From an uncultured Clostridium sp. (GTDB taxonomy: Bacteria > Bacillota > Clostridia > TANB77 > CAG-508): a DNA stretch of 64,000 nt. Positions 9,302 through 19,075 of the stretch are shown piece after piece. Position 1 is the first letter of the stretch; every line of letters begins with the position of its first letter. Below the pieces are notes generated by a model, which was not told where the DNA came from, ran no database searches, and worked only from the letters and a program-made list of their open reading frames with translations. Where the stretch lies: positions 1 through 64,000 of the forward strand of contig CAOJJB010000004.1 of assembly GCA_948436975.1 (NCBI GenBank), read 5' to 3'. A program made the position numbers and the translations under genes.

Positions 9302-10309
9302 ATGATAAATCAAGAAGAAAATCCAGAATTTTTAAATGATTTTTTAGCATATAGTTCAACCATATTAAATAAATCTGAAAATACAATAAAAGAGTACAAT
9401 TATGATATTGCACATTTTTTAAAATATATAAAATTTAAATTTAGATTAACAAATGAAGATGATGAAGAATTTATAAAAACAATAAAAATAAATGATTTTG
9501 AACTATCAACTTTAGAAAAAATTACTCTTCAAGATATTCATGCATTTTTAGCATATTTAAAAGCATGTTACTCTAGTAAACCAACAACCTTAGCTAGAAA
9601 AACCGCTAGTATACGAGTCTTTTTTAAATATATGTGTAATAAAACAAAAAAAATTAAAAATAACCCAGCACAAGATTTAGAAACACCAAAACTTGGAAAA
9701 AGATTACCTAAATATTTAACTTTGGAACAAAGTAAAGAATTATTAGAAAATGTTTCAAATCCTGTAAATAATACTGGACATGGAAATCATAATAACTCAG
9801 AAAGAAATTTTGCAATGATTACACTTTTATTAAATTGTGGAATACGTTTATCTGAATTAGTTGGAATAAATATTAGTGATATAGATTTTGAAAATAATAA
9901 GCTTAATGTAATAGGAAAAGGAAATAAAGAAAGAATAATATACCTAAATAATGCTTGTATTAAATCAATAAATTCATACTTATCTGTCAGACCCAATGAT
10001 GGAATAAAATTTGATTCAAGAGATGCATTATTTTTAAGTGAACAGAAAAAGCGTATAAGTAGAAGAACAGTTCAATATATAGTAAAAGAAGAGTTAAGAT
10101 TAACGGGAATAGAAAAAGCAAATAAATATTCTGTACATAAATTAAGACATACAGCAGCAACACTTATGTACAAATATGGAAATGTTGATATAAGAGCATT
10201 ACAAGAACTGTTAGGACATGAAAGTATATCAACAACAGAAATTTATACTCATGTTGATAATGATCAAATAAGAAATGCTGTTGAAAGTAATCCTTTGTCA
10301 AATTTATAA
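9302..10309 (+). CDS. Tyrosine recombinase, XerC/XerD type
   Basis: 335 residues. The N-terminal SAM-like DNA-binding domain (about 8-130) precedes a catalytic domain with all expected residues: Arg in CGIRLSEL (near 181), Lys in GKGNKER, HKLRH (near 280), GH in LLGHES and nucleophile Tyr in EIYTHV (near 315). Xer recombinases resolve chromosome dimers, but this length with a low-complexity insert (VNNTGHGNHNNSE near 158-170) and the lone position would also suit a mobile-element integrase. RBS GAAGGAAAG precedes ATG. Xer function is favoured, not proven. Confidence 0.85.
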   Translation: MINQEENPEFLNDFLAYSSTILNKSENTIKEYNYDIAHFLKYIKFKFRLTNEDDEEFIKTIKINDFELSTLEKITLQDIHAFLAYLKACYSSKPTTLARKTASIRVFFKYMCNKTKKIKNNPAQDLETPKLGKRLPKYLTLEQSKELLENVSNPVNNTGHGNHNNSERNFAMITLLLNCGIRLSELVGINISDIDFENNKLNVIGKGNKERIIYLNNACIKSINSYLSVRPNDGIKFDSRDALFLSEQKKRISRRTVQYIVKEELRLTGIEKANKYSVHKLRHTAATLMYKYGNVDIRALQELLGHESISTTEIYTHVDNDQIRNAVESNPLSNL

Positions 10310-10404
10310 ATATTTCAGAATAAAAAATATATAAATATTGAAAATAATTATAATAATATGATATAATATTTTAATATAAAATAAAAGAAATGGAGGATAA
10401 GTTC

Positions 10405-10836
10405 ATGAAAAAGAAAATAATCTTTTTTATTGTAATGGTATTTGCTTTTATAATATTTGCTAACTATTATGTGCAAGCAGTATATAATCAAGGAGTATTT
10501 CAAACAAGAAGAAATAAAGTTGTACAAAATATAGAAAATAATAAAATTACTGATGAAAGCAATATTAATAATAATGTAGAAAAAAACAATTATATAAATT
10601 GTATTAATAATTGTCAATATGATGCTGATTGTCCAATATACAATAATGGAAGCGAATGTGAATTTAATGAAGATTGTCCTAGATATAATCAAGATAATAA
10701 CTGTGTATCTAGTGATATATGTCCAATGTATAGTAATTCTATAGAAAATAGTCAAAATTCACCAAAAAGTTGCAATAAAGAAGAAAATTATAAAAACTAT
10801 CAACACCATAATGGGAAAAGAAGATGTAATAGATAA
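10405..10836 (+). CDS. Small secreted Cys-rich protein with repeated CPxY motifs
   Basis: 143 residues. Residues 1-24 form a signal peptide or membrane anchor (MKKKIIFFIVMVFAFIIFA). The mature part is Asn-rich and then carries ten cysteines in a repeating pattern: DADCPIYN, ECEFNEDCPRYN, SDICPMYS. The ending is basic and His-containing (HHNGKRRCNR). No family recognised; metal binding or disulfide cross-linking in the wall or spore coat are possibilities. The ATG at 10405 has TGGAGGA eight bases upstream; an ATG at 10390 overlaps that RBS and is rejected. Confidence 0.65.
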   Translation: MKKKIIFFIVMVFAFIIFANYYVQAVYNQGVFQTRRNKVVQNIENNKITDESNINNNVEKNNYINCINNCQYDADCPIYNNGSECEFNEDCPRYNQDNNCVSSDICPMYSNSIENSQNSPKSCNKEENYKNYQHHNGKRRCNR

Positions 10837-10869
10837 AGTGAAAATATAAATATAGATTTTTAATTAACT

Positions 10870-10905
10870 ACACCGATTTTGTAAAACAAAATCGGTGTGT
10901 AAATT
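10870..10905 (+). terminator. Terminator after the Cys-rich protein
   Basis: Perfect 12-bp stem ACACCGATTTTG / CAAAATCGGTGT with a 5-base loop and a following T-rich stretch. Confidence 0.75.
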
Positions 10906-10929
10906 TTATAATAGATAGAACGTAATATT

Positions 10930-11193
10930 TTAGTATTCAAAAAATCTATCTGTATTTTGGTAGAGTTTATCAATACTAATATCAAGAGCCAAACAAATTG
11001 CTTTAATTTCGAAGTCTTTTACTAACCTTTTATTGTTTTAAATTTCATAAATATCTGATGAATATAAAGTAATACCAAGAAGTTCTAGTTTTATACATAG
11101 TTTAGACTGTGTAATATTTTTTTCTTTACGAATTTTTTTTATATTGTTTCCTACTATATTTGCATTATTGTTTAATTTACGTATATTTGACAT
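10930..11193 (-). pseudogene. XRE-family HTH regulator broken by an internal stop
   Basis: Reading down from ATG 11193 gives 87 codons with a Cro/CI-type helix-turn-helix: VGNNIKKIRKEKNITQSKLC, then LELLGITLYSSDIYEI, a TAA at codon 52 (11038-11040), then NNKRLVKDFEIKAICLALDI and SIDKLYQNTDRFFEY. Both halves are in one frame, so a single nonsense change broke a complete small repressor. AAGG-type RBS precedes the ATG. The two halves match the usual order HTH then a short dimerisation tail. Possibly the remnant of a mobile element regulator. Confidence 0.75.
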
Positions 11194-11440
11194 TATCTTA
11201 GACCTTTCTTATAATTTGACTAGTATTATAACAATTAGTGTAGAAAATTACAATATATATATATATAATGTTAATTTCTTATTTATATAGCCAAATATTT
11301 AAAAATCATACTATCTTAATATTCAATAAAATTTTCAATATAAATTAGGAAGAAAGATAGATGTAAAAGTATTTACAAAGATAGATTTATATAATAAAAT
11401 TTATTGTATAAAAGATTTAAGATAATAAAAGGAGAGAATT

Positions 11441-12040
11441 ATGAAAAAGTCAATTATTATAGTTATTTCAATTATTTTAGTAGTAGTTGCTATTGTGTGT
11501 GGAGTTGTATTAATGAAAAATGAAAATAATAGCAGCAATAATAGCAATAGTAATGTAGAGTCAAAAGAGAAAAAGCTTCAAACAGTTGAAGAAATGCAAA
11601 ATATGATAAATGAAATTTATGCTAGTGGGAACATAGAGTTACCATCTTTAGATACAGAAATAATAGATGTAAATGATGAAACTCAGGTTAATGTTTTTAC
11701 TGGTTTAAAATCAAATGTTAATGTTGAAGAATTAGTTATATCTGTACCACTTATGAATTCGCAAGCATATTCTCTTGCAGTTGTTAAAGTAAGTGAAAAT
11801 GCTGATATTGAGCAAATGAAACAAGAGATGTTAGATAATATTGATATGAGAAGATGGATTTGTGTATCAGCAGAAAAGTTATATATTACAAACTATGAAA
11901 ATATTATATTTTTAGTAATGTCTAGTGAAGAATGGGCAAAACCAGTGTATGAAGAATTTAAGAATTTTGTTAAAAATGACATTGGGAAAGAGTTAGAAAA
12001 ATCTGAAACATTGGATATGGAGATTCCAATAGAAATGTAA
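11441..12040 (+). CDS. DUF4358-type lipoprotein-like or membrane-anchored protein
   Basis: 199 residues with one N-terminal membrane segment (4-26), a short Asn/Ser-rich linker, then a compact domain (about 45-185) with LPSLDTEII, ISVPLMNSQAYSLAVVKV and YENIIFLVMSSEEWA, which resembles DUF4358. That family is commonly encoded next to MBOAT and DHHW proteins in clostridia, and here it directly precedes both. It probably takes part in O-acylation of a surface polymer outside the membrane; its biochemical role is unknown. RBS AAAGGAGAG supports the start. Confidence 0.7.
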   Translation: MKKSIIIVISIILVVVAIVCGVVLMKNENNSSNNSNSNVESKEKKLQTVEEMQNMINEIYASGNIELPSLDTEIIDVNDETQVNVFTGLKSNVNVEELVISVPLMNSQAYSLAVVKVSENADIEQMKQEMLDNIDMRRWICVSAEKLYITNYENIIFLVMSSEEWAKPVYEEFKNFVKNDIGKELEKSETLDMEIPIEM

Positions 12041-12049
12041 TTTTGTATT

Positions 12050-12090
12050 TAACAATAAAGCTTCCAAAATTAATGGAAGCTCTATTGTTA
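12050..12090 (+). promoter_or_regulatory. Hairpin between DUF4358 gene and MBOAT gene
   Basis: TAACAATA-AAG-CTTCCA pairs with TGGAAG-CTC-TATTGTTA around a 7-base loop. No T-run follows and the MBOAT start lies 19 bases on, so it may be an mRNA processing or stability element, or a weak attenuator, inside one operon. Confidence 0.5.
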
Positions 12091-12108
12091 ATCAGAAAGT
12101 AGGAGAAT

Positions 12109-13500
12109 ATGTTATTTACAAGTATTAGCTTTTTATACTATTTTTTACCCATTGTAATAGTTTTTTATTTTATTGTACCTAAAAAAGTGAAGAATATTGT
12201 GCTACTTATTTCATCAATAATATTTTATTTTTATAGTGAGCCAAAGTATATCTTTTTAATGTTAGCTGAAATTCTAGTTGCTTATATTGGAGCAATATTG
12301 ATTGATAAGTACAAGAAAAAAAGTTTGCTAGTATTTACTGTTTTTATACATATTTGTTTATTATGTATTTTTAAGTATACAGATTTTATTATACAAAATG
12401 TAAATGATATATTAAATGTAAAGTTATCACTTTTAAAAATTTCTTTGCCTATAGGAATATCTTTTTATACTTTTCAAATTCTAAGTTATGTAATCGATGT
12501 ATATAAAGGTAAAGTAAAAGTTCAGAAAAGTTTTTTTAAACTTGCAACTTATGTATCATTATTTCCTCAGTTAATTGCAGGTCCTATTGTAAGATATGAA
12601 ACAATAGAAGAAGAATTAGATAGCAGAGAACATAGTTTTGAGAACTTTTCATATGGTGCAAGTAGATTTACAATAGGTCTTGGTAAAAAAGTGCTAATTG
12701 CTAATATGTTAGGAGAATTATGCAAGATATTTACTATCACAGATGAGAAAAGTGTATTATTTTATTGGATATTTGCAATAAGTTATACTTTACAAATTTA
12801 CTTTGATTTTTCGGCATATTCTGATATGGCAATAGGGTTAGGTAGGATTTTTGGGTTTCATTTTTTAGAGAATTTTGACTATCCATATATTTCAAAAAGT
12901 ATTACAGAGTTTTGGAGAAGATGGCATATATCATTAAGTTCTTGGTATAGAGATTATGTGTATATACCACTTGGTGGAAATAGAAAAGGGATAAAAAAAC
13001 AAATAAGAAATATATTAATTGTATGGGGACTTACTGGTATATGGCATGGAGCAAGTTGGAATTTTGTAATATGGGGTCTGTTATTTGGAATAATATTGAT
13101 TATAGAGAAAATATTTTTAGAAAAATATCTACAAAAATTACCTAACTTTTTTAGAAGGCTATATGTGTTATTTATTGTTATGATAAGTTTTGTAATATTT
13201 AATGCAAATAATATGGGCGAAGCATGGAAAAATATTATAGGATTATTTGGTACAAATGGTGAAAGTATTGTAAATACATATACAATATACTATTTAAAAA
13301 GTTATGGCATTGTGCTATTTATAGCAATAATTGGAGCTACTCCAGTTTTAAGAAATATCATATTCAAACTAAAAGAAACTGAGAAAATAGATAAGGTGAT
13401 CAATGCATTAGAACCATTATATATGATAATTTTACTTTTAATAGTAACAGCATATTTGGTAGACAATTCATATAATCCATTTTTATATTTTAGATTTTAG
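12109..13500 (+). CDS. MBOAT-family membrane O-acyltransferase (AlgI/PatA-like)
   Basis: 463 residues with about ten membrane segments. The MBOAT core is clear: FPQLIAGPIVRY (near 153), DFSAYSDMAIGLGR (near 236), EFWRRWHISLSSWYRDYVYIPLGG (near 265-288), and the catalytic His in LTGIWHGASWNF (near 318). Such proteins carry acyl groups across the membrane for O-acetylation of exported polysaccharides. The next gene encodes a DHHW/AlgX-like partner 14 bases downstream, the standard two-component arrangement. The target polymer is not shown by the window. Confidence 0.9.
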   Translation: MLFTSISFLYYFLPIVIVFYFIVPKKVKNIVLLISSIIFYFYSEPKYIFLMLAEILVAYIGAILIDKYKKKSLLVFTVFIHICLLCIFKYTDFIIQNVNDILNVKLSLLKISLPIGISFYTFQILSYVIDVYKGKVKVQKSFFKLATYVSLFPQLIAGPIVRYETIEEELDSREHSFENFSYGASRFTIGLGKKVLIANMLGELCKIFTITDEKSVLFYWIFAISYTLQIYFDFSAYSDMAIGLGRIFGFHFLENFDYPYISKSITEFWRRWHISLSSWYRDYVYIPLGGNRKGIKKQIRNILIVWGLTGIWHGASWNFVIWGLLFGIILIIEKIFLEKYLQKLPNFFRRLYVLFIVMISFVIFNANNMGEAWKNIIGLFGTNGESIVNTYTIYYLKSYGIVLFIAIIGATPVLRNIIFKLKETEKIDKVINALEPLYMIILLLIVTAYLVDNSYNPFLYFRF

Positions 13501-13513
13501 AAGGAGATATTTT

Positions 13514-14596
13514 ATGAGTGATAGAATAAAAAATATAGTATCAACAATATCTTTCCTTTTTGTAATTATTATTGTATTAATTGCTAACATTATGAAAGAA
13601 AATACAGTAATATCTTTATCAGAACGAAGAAGATTACAACAATTTCCAGAATTTTCAGTAAAAACATTATTTAATGGAAGTTTTTTTGAAAAATTTGATA
13701 AGTATACAATGGATCAATTTATACAAAGAGAATTTTTTAGAAGTGTGAAAGCCAATACAGAAGTAAATGTATTTAAAAAGCAAGATAGTAATAATATCTA
13801 CAAATATGATAAAAATTTAATTGAGCAGATATATCCTTTAAATGAAAAATCTATAAATAATATGGTAAAAAAAATTAGTGAAATTAATGAAAAATATTTG
13901 AATGAAACAAACAATGTATATTATTCAATTATTCCAGATAAGAATTATTTTGTAATGAATAATCATTTAAAACTTGATTATCAAAAATTGCAAGATATAA
14001 TGAATTTAGAGTGGGCACAATATATTAACATATTTGATTGTTTGGATTTGTCTTGTTATTATAAAACAGATTCTCATTGGAAACAAGAATGTTTAAAAAA
14101 AGTTATAGATAAAATGGCCACTCAAATGAATTTAATACTAGATAACAATTACAAGGAAAAGAAGATAGTAGATTTTAAAGGTATATATTCAGGGCAACTT
14201 CCAATAAAAGTAGAAACTGATGAAATACGAATATTAACAAATGATGTATTATCAAAATGTACAGTATATAATTATGAAACAAGTAAAACAACAGCAATAT
14301 ATGATTTAGAAAAGAAAAATGCATTAGATAAGTATGACATATATTTATCAGGTGCGACACCTTTATTAGCAATAGAAAATCCAAATGTAGCTCAAGATAA
14401 AGAATTAATAGTTTTTAGAGATTCATATGGTAGTAGTTTAGTACCATTATTAGTAAATGGATATCATAAGATAACAGTAATTGATACAAGATACATATCT
14501 CCAAAAATATTAGCTAATTATATTGAATTTAATAATAAAGATGTGTTATTTGTTTATAGCACTTTACTTATAAATAATAGTTTTTCTTTAAAATAA
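13514..14596 (+). CDS. DHHW-family (AlgJ/AlgX-like) extracytoplasmic O-acetylation partner
   Basis: 360 residues. One N-terminal membrane anchor (7-27) is followed by the motif LSERRRLQQFPEFS that is typical for this family, then an SGNH-like fold: YYKTDSHWKQ (near 180) supplies the Asp-His pair and FRDSYGSSLVPLL (near 303) the nucleophile serine. It completes an acetyl transfer chain with the MBOAT protein just upstream. AGAAGGAGAT precedes the ATG. Confidence 0.85.
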   Translation: MSDRIKNIVSTISFLFVIIIVLIANIMKENTVISLSERRRLQQFPEFSVKTLFNGSFFEKFDKYTMDQFIQREFFRSVKANTEVNVFKKQDSNNIYKYDKNLIEQIYPLNEKSINNMVKKISEINEKYLNETNNVYYSIIPDKNYFVMNNHLKLDYQKLQDIMNLEWAQYINIFDCLDLSCYYKTDSHWKQECLKKVIDKMATQMNLILDNNYKEKKIVDFKGIYSGQLPIKVETDEIRILTNDVLSKCTVYNYETSKTTAIYDLEKKNALDKYDIYLSGATPLLAIENPNVAQDKELIVFRDSYGSSLVPLLVNGYHKITVIDTRYISPKILANYIEFNNKDVLFVYSTLLINNSFSLK

Positions 14597-14720
14597 ATGG
14601 TAAATATAAATGAGTAAATTAATAATACTTAAAGAAGTAAAAACATGAAACGAAAAATGATGAATGATCAGGAGTAAGATATAAGAATACTATAGAAATT
14701 GGAAAATTGTATCTATATAG

Positions 14721-15083
14721 TATCAATATCAAAGAAGCTTAAATACAAATCGTGGAGGAAAATGGGAAGATACACATGGCGGCGTAAGAGCAAAAGAAAC
14801 AAGTATTGAAGGTATTATACGAGAGCTAAAAGAAGAAATAGGAATAAATATAAAACAAAGTGAACTAAAATTAGTTAAAACTATTAAGAAGAAAAATGTA
14901 TTTCGAGATGTCTATATTCTTAAAAAGAATATTCCATTAGAAGATTTTAAACTTGATAAAAATGAAGTTATGGATTGTAAATATGTTACTATAGATGAAT
15001 TTAAAGAAATGATTGAAAATGGTGAATGTACATTTATAAGTTTTGAACAAACTATTTTTTATGATAATAATATAGATTTTTGA
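14721..15083 (+). pseudogene. 5'-truncated Nudix hydrolase remnant
   Basis: From 14721 to a TGA at 15081 one frame encodes YQYQRSLNTNRGGKWEDTHG and then a perfect Nudix box: GGVRAKE, seven residues, RELKEEIGI. There is no start codon in frame; the frame is closed by a TAG at 14718 and the expected first beta strands are missing or scrambled between 14600 and 14720. The catalytic half is intact, so the loss of the 5' end is probably recent. Confidence 0.75.
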
Positions 15084-15102
15084 AGAAAGGTATAATATAA
15101 AT

Positions 15103-15905
15103 ATGAATAAATTAAAACTATGTATATTTTCAGATATACATTACATTGATAAAGAGCCTAAATGGGAAAAAAAGCAAAAATTAGTAGAATATGCGGAGCC
15201 ATTATTAGAAAAATTAATAAGAAAAGTAAATAATGAAATATAAAACCTGATATATGTGTGCATTTAGGTGATATGATCCAAGCATCGAATGATAGAAAAC
15301 AAAATTTAAAAAATATAAGTTATGTTTGGAATAAATGCCAGCTTTTTGAAGTACCATTTTTTACTTTATTAGGAAATCATGAATTAAAAACAGAAACGAA
15401 TAACAAAGAAGTACTAAAACTTATTGGATATGAAAATGCTACTTTTTCAATTGATTTAAATGATACTCATTTAATTTTTTTAGGAACAGATGTAAATAAT
15501 AAAGATGAAAAATTCAAAACACAATACATATCTAAAAAAGATTTAAATTGGTTAAAAAAGGATCTAACGCAAAATAGAAATAAAAGAATACTTATATTTT
15601 CACATTTTGGAATAGCCGAAGATGTAAATATAGCAGATAATTTTTGGTCAATAGATAACGGTAAAAATTTAATGCTTATAAATAGAAAAGAAATAAAATC
15701 ATTAGTAAAGAATAAAGATATAATAGCTGTTTTTGTAGGTCACCAGCATTGGACAAAAAAAATAACAGAAGATGGAATAGATTACTATATGATTGGATCT
15801 ATTGTTGAAAATATAAAACAAAATGGATTTCCAGATGGTGTATTTATTGAAGCTGAAATTAATGAAAATAAAATTCATATTAAAGAAAGACACTTAGTTA
15901 TATAA
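15103..15905 (+). pseudogene. Metallophosphoesterase broken by a 2-bp TA slip
   Basis: ATG 15103 begins KLCIFSDIHYIDK (first metal motif DxH) and runs to TAA 15241. The downstream frame resumes with KPDICVHLGDMIQ (GD motif), TLLGNHE (GNHE), IFSHFGI and VGHQHW, a complete calcineurin-like phosphoesterase ending at 15905. At the junction the sequence ATATA replaces an expected ATA, so insertion of one TA repeat unit explains the break. Unlike dpaB and uvrB, no CGG is involved. It follows the Nudix remnant by 19 bases. Confidence 0.75.
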
Positions 15906-16872
15906 AGTTTTAAAATTACATAAAGCAAGCAGAGTAGGAGAGAGGGAATCAAAATATTTTGTATATAACAATAGAAATTTTATTAAATAAAAAAACATAA
16001 TTTCAAAATCCAATTTCGAATTCAAAAGAAAATAAAAAAATAGAAAATTATTAAAATAATAAAAATAAAATAATAAATTTATAAATTATAAATTCAAAAT
16101 CTTAAATTTAAAATTCTAAATTTAATTTAACAAATTTATTTGATGTTTTAAAAAACGAACATTTGTTATATATAAATTTTTTTATATACAAATAAAGTTT
16201 TTAAAATTTTAAAAATTATAATTAGTTGGTACTTATAAAATATTTAATATTAATATTAAATAAAAAATATTAATGGTTGTCTAAAATAATTGTTTATCCT
16301 AATCATTGTTTATTTTAGTAATTTTACTATAAAAATTTTATATCTATATAGTAAATTTATGATATTAGGAAAACTCTCAAAAGTGCCAAAAAAACAACGC
16401 ACGAGAATCGATTTTAAGGCGTTTTTAAAAATTAGGCATATAGTTTGTTGTCTAAAAATATGGACTATTTTAGAACTTCAAGGTTTTTAACGACTTTTGA
16501 AAAATTATAAGATAAAATTTAGAAATAAAGATAAAAAATTTTATAATAATAAAATTATATAGATAAATAATTAAAACGGCTAAAATTTGATTTTAAAGCT
16601 TAATAGAAATATTGATATATAAGTAATATAAAAGATTATATATGAGAATATAAATGCTAAAGAAATAAAGTTATATAAGTGGATAATAACAGTATTAAGA
16701 AAGCTAAATACTAGATATATGTAAGAGTATAGGTATTTGGCTGTTTTATATATTACTCCTATTCCTTTTTGCACAAAACTTTGATTTTGTGCAAAGTTGT
16801 ATAATTATAAAATACATAATAATATTATTGTTCTCCCTATATTTGTTTTGTATGAAACTCAAAATTTTAAGT
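15906..16872. other. About 1 kb non-coding stretch with short repeats
   Basis: No credible gene is seen. Most is extremely AT-rich. Positions 16366-16500 stand out as less AT-rich. The 11-mer GTTGTCTAAAA occurs at 16276 and again at 16447, each followed within about 40 bases by TATTTTAG. A hairpin GCACAAAA / TTTTGTGC lies at 16771-16792 without a T-run. Confidence 0.5.
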
Positions 16873-16905
16873 AAATAAGTCAATCAAAAGATTGACTTAT
16901 TTCTT
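16873..16905 (-). terminator. Terminator of rho (bidirectional)
   Basis: Perfect 13-bp stem AAATAAGTCAATC / GATTGACTTATTT with an AAAA loop, beginning just after the rho stop codon; T-rich on both sides. Confidence 0.8.
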
Positions 16906-18228
16906 TTATTTTAATCCTCTAGAGATTTCTTGAATAAATTCTTTATTAGTTTTAGTTTTAGTTATTTTATTTAATAATCTTTCTGTAAAATCTGCAGTAG
17001 TTAATCCTGAAAAATTTTTACGTACAAGGTTAATTGTTTCATATTCTTCTTTAGATAGTAATAGATCATCTCTTCTAGTACCTGATTTATTAACATCGAT
17101 TGCAGGAAATATTCTTTTTTCTGATAAATTTCTATCTAAGAATACTTCCATATTCCCTGTACCTTTAAATTCTTCAAAAATTACTTCATCCATTCTACTA
17201 CCTGTTTCAATAAGTGCAGTACCAAGAACTGTTAAACTACCAGCATTTTCTGTGTTTCTTGCTGCTCCAAAAAAACGTTTTGGTTTATGTAATGCAGCAG
17301 GATCGAAACCACCTGATAATGTTCTTCCTGAAGATGGTATAACCAAGTTATACGCTCTTGCTAAACGTGTAATACTATCTAATAAAACGACTACATCTTT
17401 ATTTTGTGTAGTAAGTCTTTTGGCTCTTTCTATAACCATTTCAGCAACTTTTACATGGTGTTCTGGTTGTTCATCAAAAGTTGAGTATATTACATCTCCT
17501 TTTATAGAGCGTTTCATTTCTGTAACTTCTTCTGGTCTTTCATCTATTAATAATACTATTAAATATACTTCTGGATTATTTGCTGTTATACTATTTGCTA
17601 TTTTCTTTAAAATAGTAGTTTTTCCAACTTTTGGTGGAGCAACTATCATTCCCCTTTGCCCTTTTCCTATTGGAGACATTAAATCCATTAAACGCATTGT
17701 ATATTCATTGGATACTGTTTCTAACTTTAATTTTTCTATTGGATATATAGGAATTAAGTCATCAAAATTTTTTCTTTTCATTGCATTTTCTGGATGTTCT
17801 CCATTAACTTCTCCTACATATATAAGTGCTGGAAATTTTTCTCCTTCTTTTGGTGTTCGTTTTATACCTTTTATCATATCCCCTGTATCTAGTTTAAATC
17901 TTCTTATTTGTACAGGTGATACATATACATCTTTATTAGTTGATAAATAATTATCTCCTCTTAAAAATCCATAACCATCTGGTAAGAGTTCTAATATTCC
18001 TTCAACATATTCATCATCTTCACTAGTTAATTTGTATTCTATTTCATTTGAAGAATTCTTTTCTTGACTTTCATTTTGAGATTCAATACTCTTATTCTTT
18101 TGTGTATTATTATAATTACTTAATATTGTTTCTATTAGTTCAGATTTTTTTAATTTAGATACATTAGATATTCCTTTATCCTTGGCTAAATTTCTTAAGT
18201 CAATAAGAGATAAACCATCTAGTTCCAT
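16906..18228 (-). CDS. rho: Transcription termination factor Rho
   Basis: 440 residues. N-terminal Rho_N helices ([20 protein letters not shown]), a polar linker (46-66), the RNA-binding OB fold ([13 protein letters not shown] near 77), then the RecA-like motor: P-loop APPKVGKTT (near 198), [36 protein letters not shown] (Walker B and Q loop) and [21 protein letters not shown]. Rho is a hexameric RNA helicase that ends transcription. RBS AAGGGGG precedes the ATG. Confidence 0.97.
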   Translation of the reverse strand: MELDGLSLIDLRNLAKDKGISNVSKLKKSELIETILSNYNNTQKNKSIESQNESQEKNSSNEIEYKLTSEDDEYVEGILELLPDGYGFLRGDNYLSTNKDVYVSPVQIRRFKLDTGDMIKGIKRTPKEGEKFPALIYVGEVNGEHPENAMKRKNFDDLIPIYPIEKLKLETVSNEYTMRLMDLMSPIGKGQRGMIVAPPKVGKTTILKKIANSITANNPEVYLIVLLIDERPEEVTEMKRSIKGDVIYSTFDEQPEHHVKVAEMVIERAKRLTTQNKDVVVLLDSITRLARAYNLVIPSSGRTLSGGFDPAALHKPKRFFGAARNTENAGSLTVLGTALIETGSRMDEVIFEEFKGTGNMEVFLDRNLSEKRIFPAIDVNKSGTRRDDLLLSKEEYETINLVRKNFSGLTTADFTERLLNKITKTKTNKEFIQEISRGLK

Positions 18229-18340
18229 ATTATTTGCCCCCTTTTTATATTATTTAATTTTATTAGTGGATATTGTTTAGAAATAAAATAAAAGTAATTT
18301 AATTTAAAATTAAACTACTCAATAAATAAAATATGAAAAC

Positions 18341-18622
18341 TTATTTGTTAATGTCTACATAAACTGTTTCATTTGGTAAATACATATCTAGTTTTTCTCT
18401 AGCTACTTTTTCTATATATTCTTTTGAATTTACATTTTCTTGTATAGCTAAAAGTTCTTTTTTTTCATTTTCTAATTGATCAATTTGAGTAGTATAATAA
18501 GAGATATCTTTACTATATGCACTTAACTTTGTTTGTTGATTTACAAAAGTAAAAATAAAGTAAATTATAATTAATATTAATAATAAATTTAATATTTTAT
18601 TAATTTCAAGAATATTCATCAT
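18341..18622 (-). CDS. divIC: Septum formation initiator DivIC/FtsL-like
   Basis: 93 residues; one membrane helix (about 8-26) followed by a coiled coil (SYYTTQIDQLENEKKELLAI) and the conserved end EYIEKVAREKLDMYLPNETVYV. DivIC stabilises the division complex with FtsL and DivIB. The start at 18622 has GGAG six bases upstream. It lies next to yabQ and yabP, the same order as in Bacillus (yabP-yabQ-divIC), which supports the name. Confidence 0.88.
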   Translation of the reverse strand: MMNILEINKILNLLLILIIIYFIFTFVNQQTKLSAYSKDISYYTTQIDQLENEKKELLAIQENVNSKEYIEKVAREKLDMYLPNETVYVDINK

Positions 18623-18669
18623 ATGTATCTCCATTAATCATCTTTATATTATATTATTCTACAAAAAAA

Positions 18670-19056
18670 TTATAAATCCTTTTTAATTGCCGTTCTAACA
18701 TTAATAAAAATGTTTTTTAAACAGCAAAATGGAATTTTTAATATTTTTTTACAAGTTTCTACAAATATGTATAAAATTATAACACATAAATTGCTTATTG
18801 TCAAAATATAAATTATAATTCCAAAAAAAATTCCTAGAAACAGAAAGAACCTTACTTCTCCTCTATTTAATTTTATAATTCCACATATGGTTAAAATTCC
18901 CGAAACTATTATAAATATTAAGTCTTCTATGAAAGTAATTATATCTGGTGTTTTAAAAGATTTTCTTAAAACTTTAAATATATCAAAGATTAGTCCAATT
19001 ATTATTCCAATAATAAAAAAGAATATAAATATTTGTTCTTGTGAAAAATTATACAT
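18670..19056 (-). CDS. yabQ: Spore cortex protein YabQ
   Basis: 128 residues with four membrane helices and the family pattern QEQIFIFFFIIGIIIGLIFD, then LRKSFKTPDIITFIEDLIF and NRGEVRFFLFLGIFFGIIIY. YabQ sits in the outer forespore membrane and is needed for cortex formation. It follows yabP by 19 bases. A GGGG-type RBS precedes the ATG. Confidence 0.9.
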   Translation of the reverse strand: MYNFSQEQIFIFFFIIGIIIGLIFDIFKVLRKSFKTPDIITFIEDLIFIIVSGILTICGIIKLNRGEVRFFLFLGIFFGIIIYILTISNLCVIILYIFVETCKKILKIPFCCLKNIFINVRTAIKKDL

Positions 19057-19075
19057 GGACCCCTCTCTTTCTATT

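Noticed and set aside
16771-16792. Hairpin GCACAAAA / TTTTGTGC as a terminator
   Set aside because: No T-run follows on either strand and no gene ends next to it.
17252-17950. Long open frame antisense to rho and similar frames opposite secA, uvrA, lysC and others
   Set aside because: They mirror well-defined genes, lack ribosome binding sites and show no family pattern.
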